From an uncultured Collinsella sp. (GTDB taxonomy: Bacteria; Actinomycetota; Coriobacteriia; Coriobacteriales; Coriobacteriaceae): 64,000 bases of DNA. Below are positions 63,901 to 64,000 of the stretch, piece after piece; position 1 is the first letter of the stretch; each line of letters begins with the position of its first letter. The position numbers were made by a program, and so were the translations under genes. The DNA lies in assembly GCA_934630375.1 (NCBI GenBank), contig CAKTVQ010000004.1, forward strand, positions 31,821-95,820, in the 5' to 3' direction. The notes below the pieces were generated by a model, which saw only the letters and a program-made list of their open reading frames with translations, did no database searches and had not been told where the DNA came from.

Positions 63901-64000
63901 TGATTCTGACCGTTACCATGAATCCGTCGATTGATACGCGCTATCAGCTCGACAAGCTGATCATCGACGATGTTAACCGTGTGACGCCCGAAAAGACCGC
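63901..64000 (+). CDS. lacC: Tagatose-6-phosphate kinase (copy 2, partial)
   Basis: Only the first 33 codons are in the window: MILTVTMNPSIDTRYQLDKL then IIDDVNRVTPEKT, which differ from the copy at 43567 in only three of those residues (Val to Ile, Glu to Lys, Val to Ile). ATG follows AACAGGAG. Runs off the right edge; the remaining operon (perhaps lacD aldolase) would follow. Confidence 0.9.

Overview
The window reads as a chromosomal segment of a gut Coriobacteriia, most like Collinsella. The assignment rests on high GC with strong GC-rich codon use, actinobacterial traits (UvrD/PcrA with a C-terminal tudor-like domain, a type IA topoisomerase with a lysine/alanine tail, orphan STAS antagonist, TatA/TatC) and many Firmicutes-style sugar PTS operons. 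No rRNA, CRISPR array, prophage or intact IS is visible. One tRNA (Thr, anticodon CGT) is present.

Left part (1-33.5 kb), mostly housekeeping: partial UspA, UppP, PcrA helicase, ManA with a GntR regulator, ROK glucokinase, Mn-dependent pyrophosphatase, NhaA, an aspartate aminotransferase of the MocR-like subclass, STAS protein, tatA-tatC-hypA-hypB-topA cluster, zinc-ribbon membrane protein, tmk-holB-ricT, comF, a protein with a DUF559-like nuclease signature, an amino-acid-type binding lipoprotein behind a long untranslated leader, hpf, degV, a beta-hydroxyacid dehydrogenase with a striking His/Cys tail, a small membrane protein, a HEAT-like protein, NAD-type isocitrate dehydrogenase, and a membrane-anchored SurA-like protein.

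Right part (33.5-64 kb), sugar catabolism: after an XRE/DUF2975 pair comes a mannose-family PTS operon (IIA-YajC-IIB-IIC-IID), a GntR regulator, AgaS-type isomerase, NagA, LacX-like epimerase and tagatose-6-phosphate kinase LacC: a GalNAc/amino-sugar route to tagatose-6-phosphate. Then follow a YhcH protein, tRNA-Thr, an orphan IIB whose phosphorylation His is Tyr, galM divergent from a DeoR regulator (probable LacR), a Fic protein, and two divergent units of LacI regulator / LacE-type PTS IICB plus LacG-type 6-phospho-beta-galactosidase. A single LacF IIA, then lacA-lacB-lacX-lacC (cut by the window end) complete a lactose/galactose-6-phosphate to tagatose-6-phosphate pathway. The lacX-lacC module is present twice and a fragment of a second nagA survives beside the first copy.

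Regulatory pattern: six places near the PTS genes carry two copies of a TRAACGGT-like element exactly 21 bp apart (five pairs, plus one mixed direct/inverted cluster), the geometry of LytTR-type response-regulator sites. A GntR-like box is shared by the PTS and agaS promoters, and a TTTGTTT-type box by the deoR, lacA and lacF promoters. Intergenic regions hold several families of palindromic repeats: GGGAC-core inverted repeats, a 55-bp palindrome in four copies, and two long-arm MITE-like elements.
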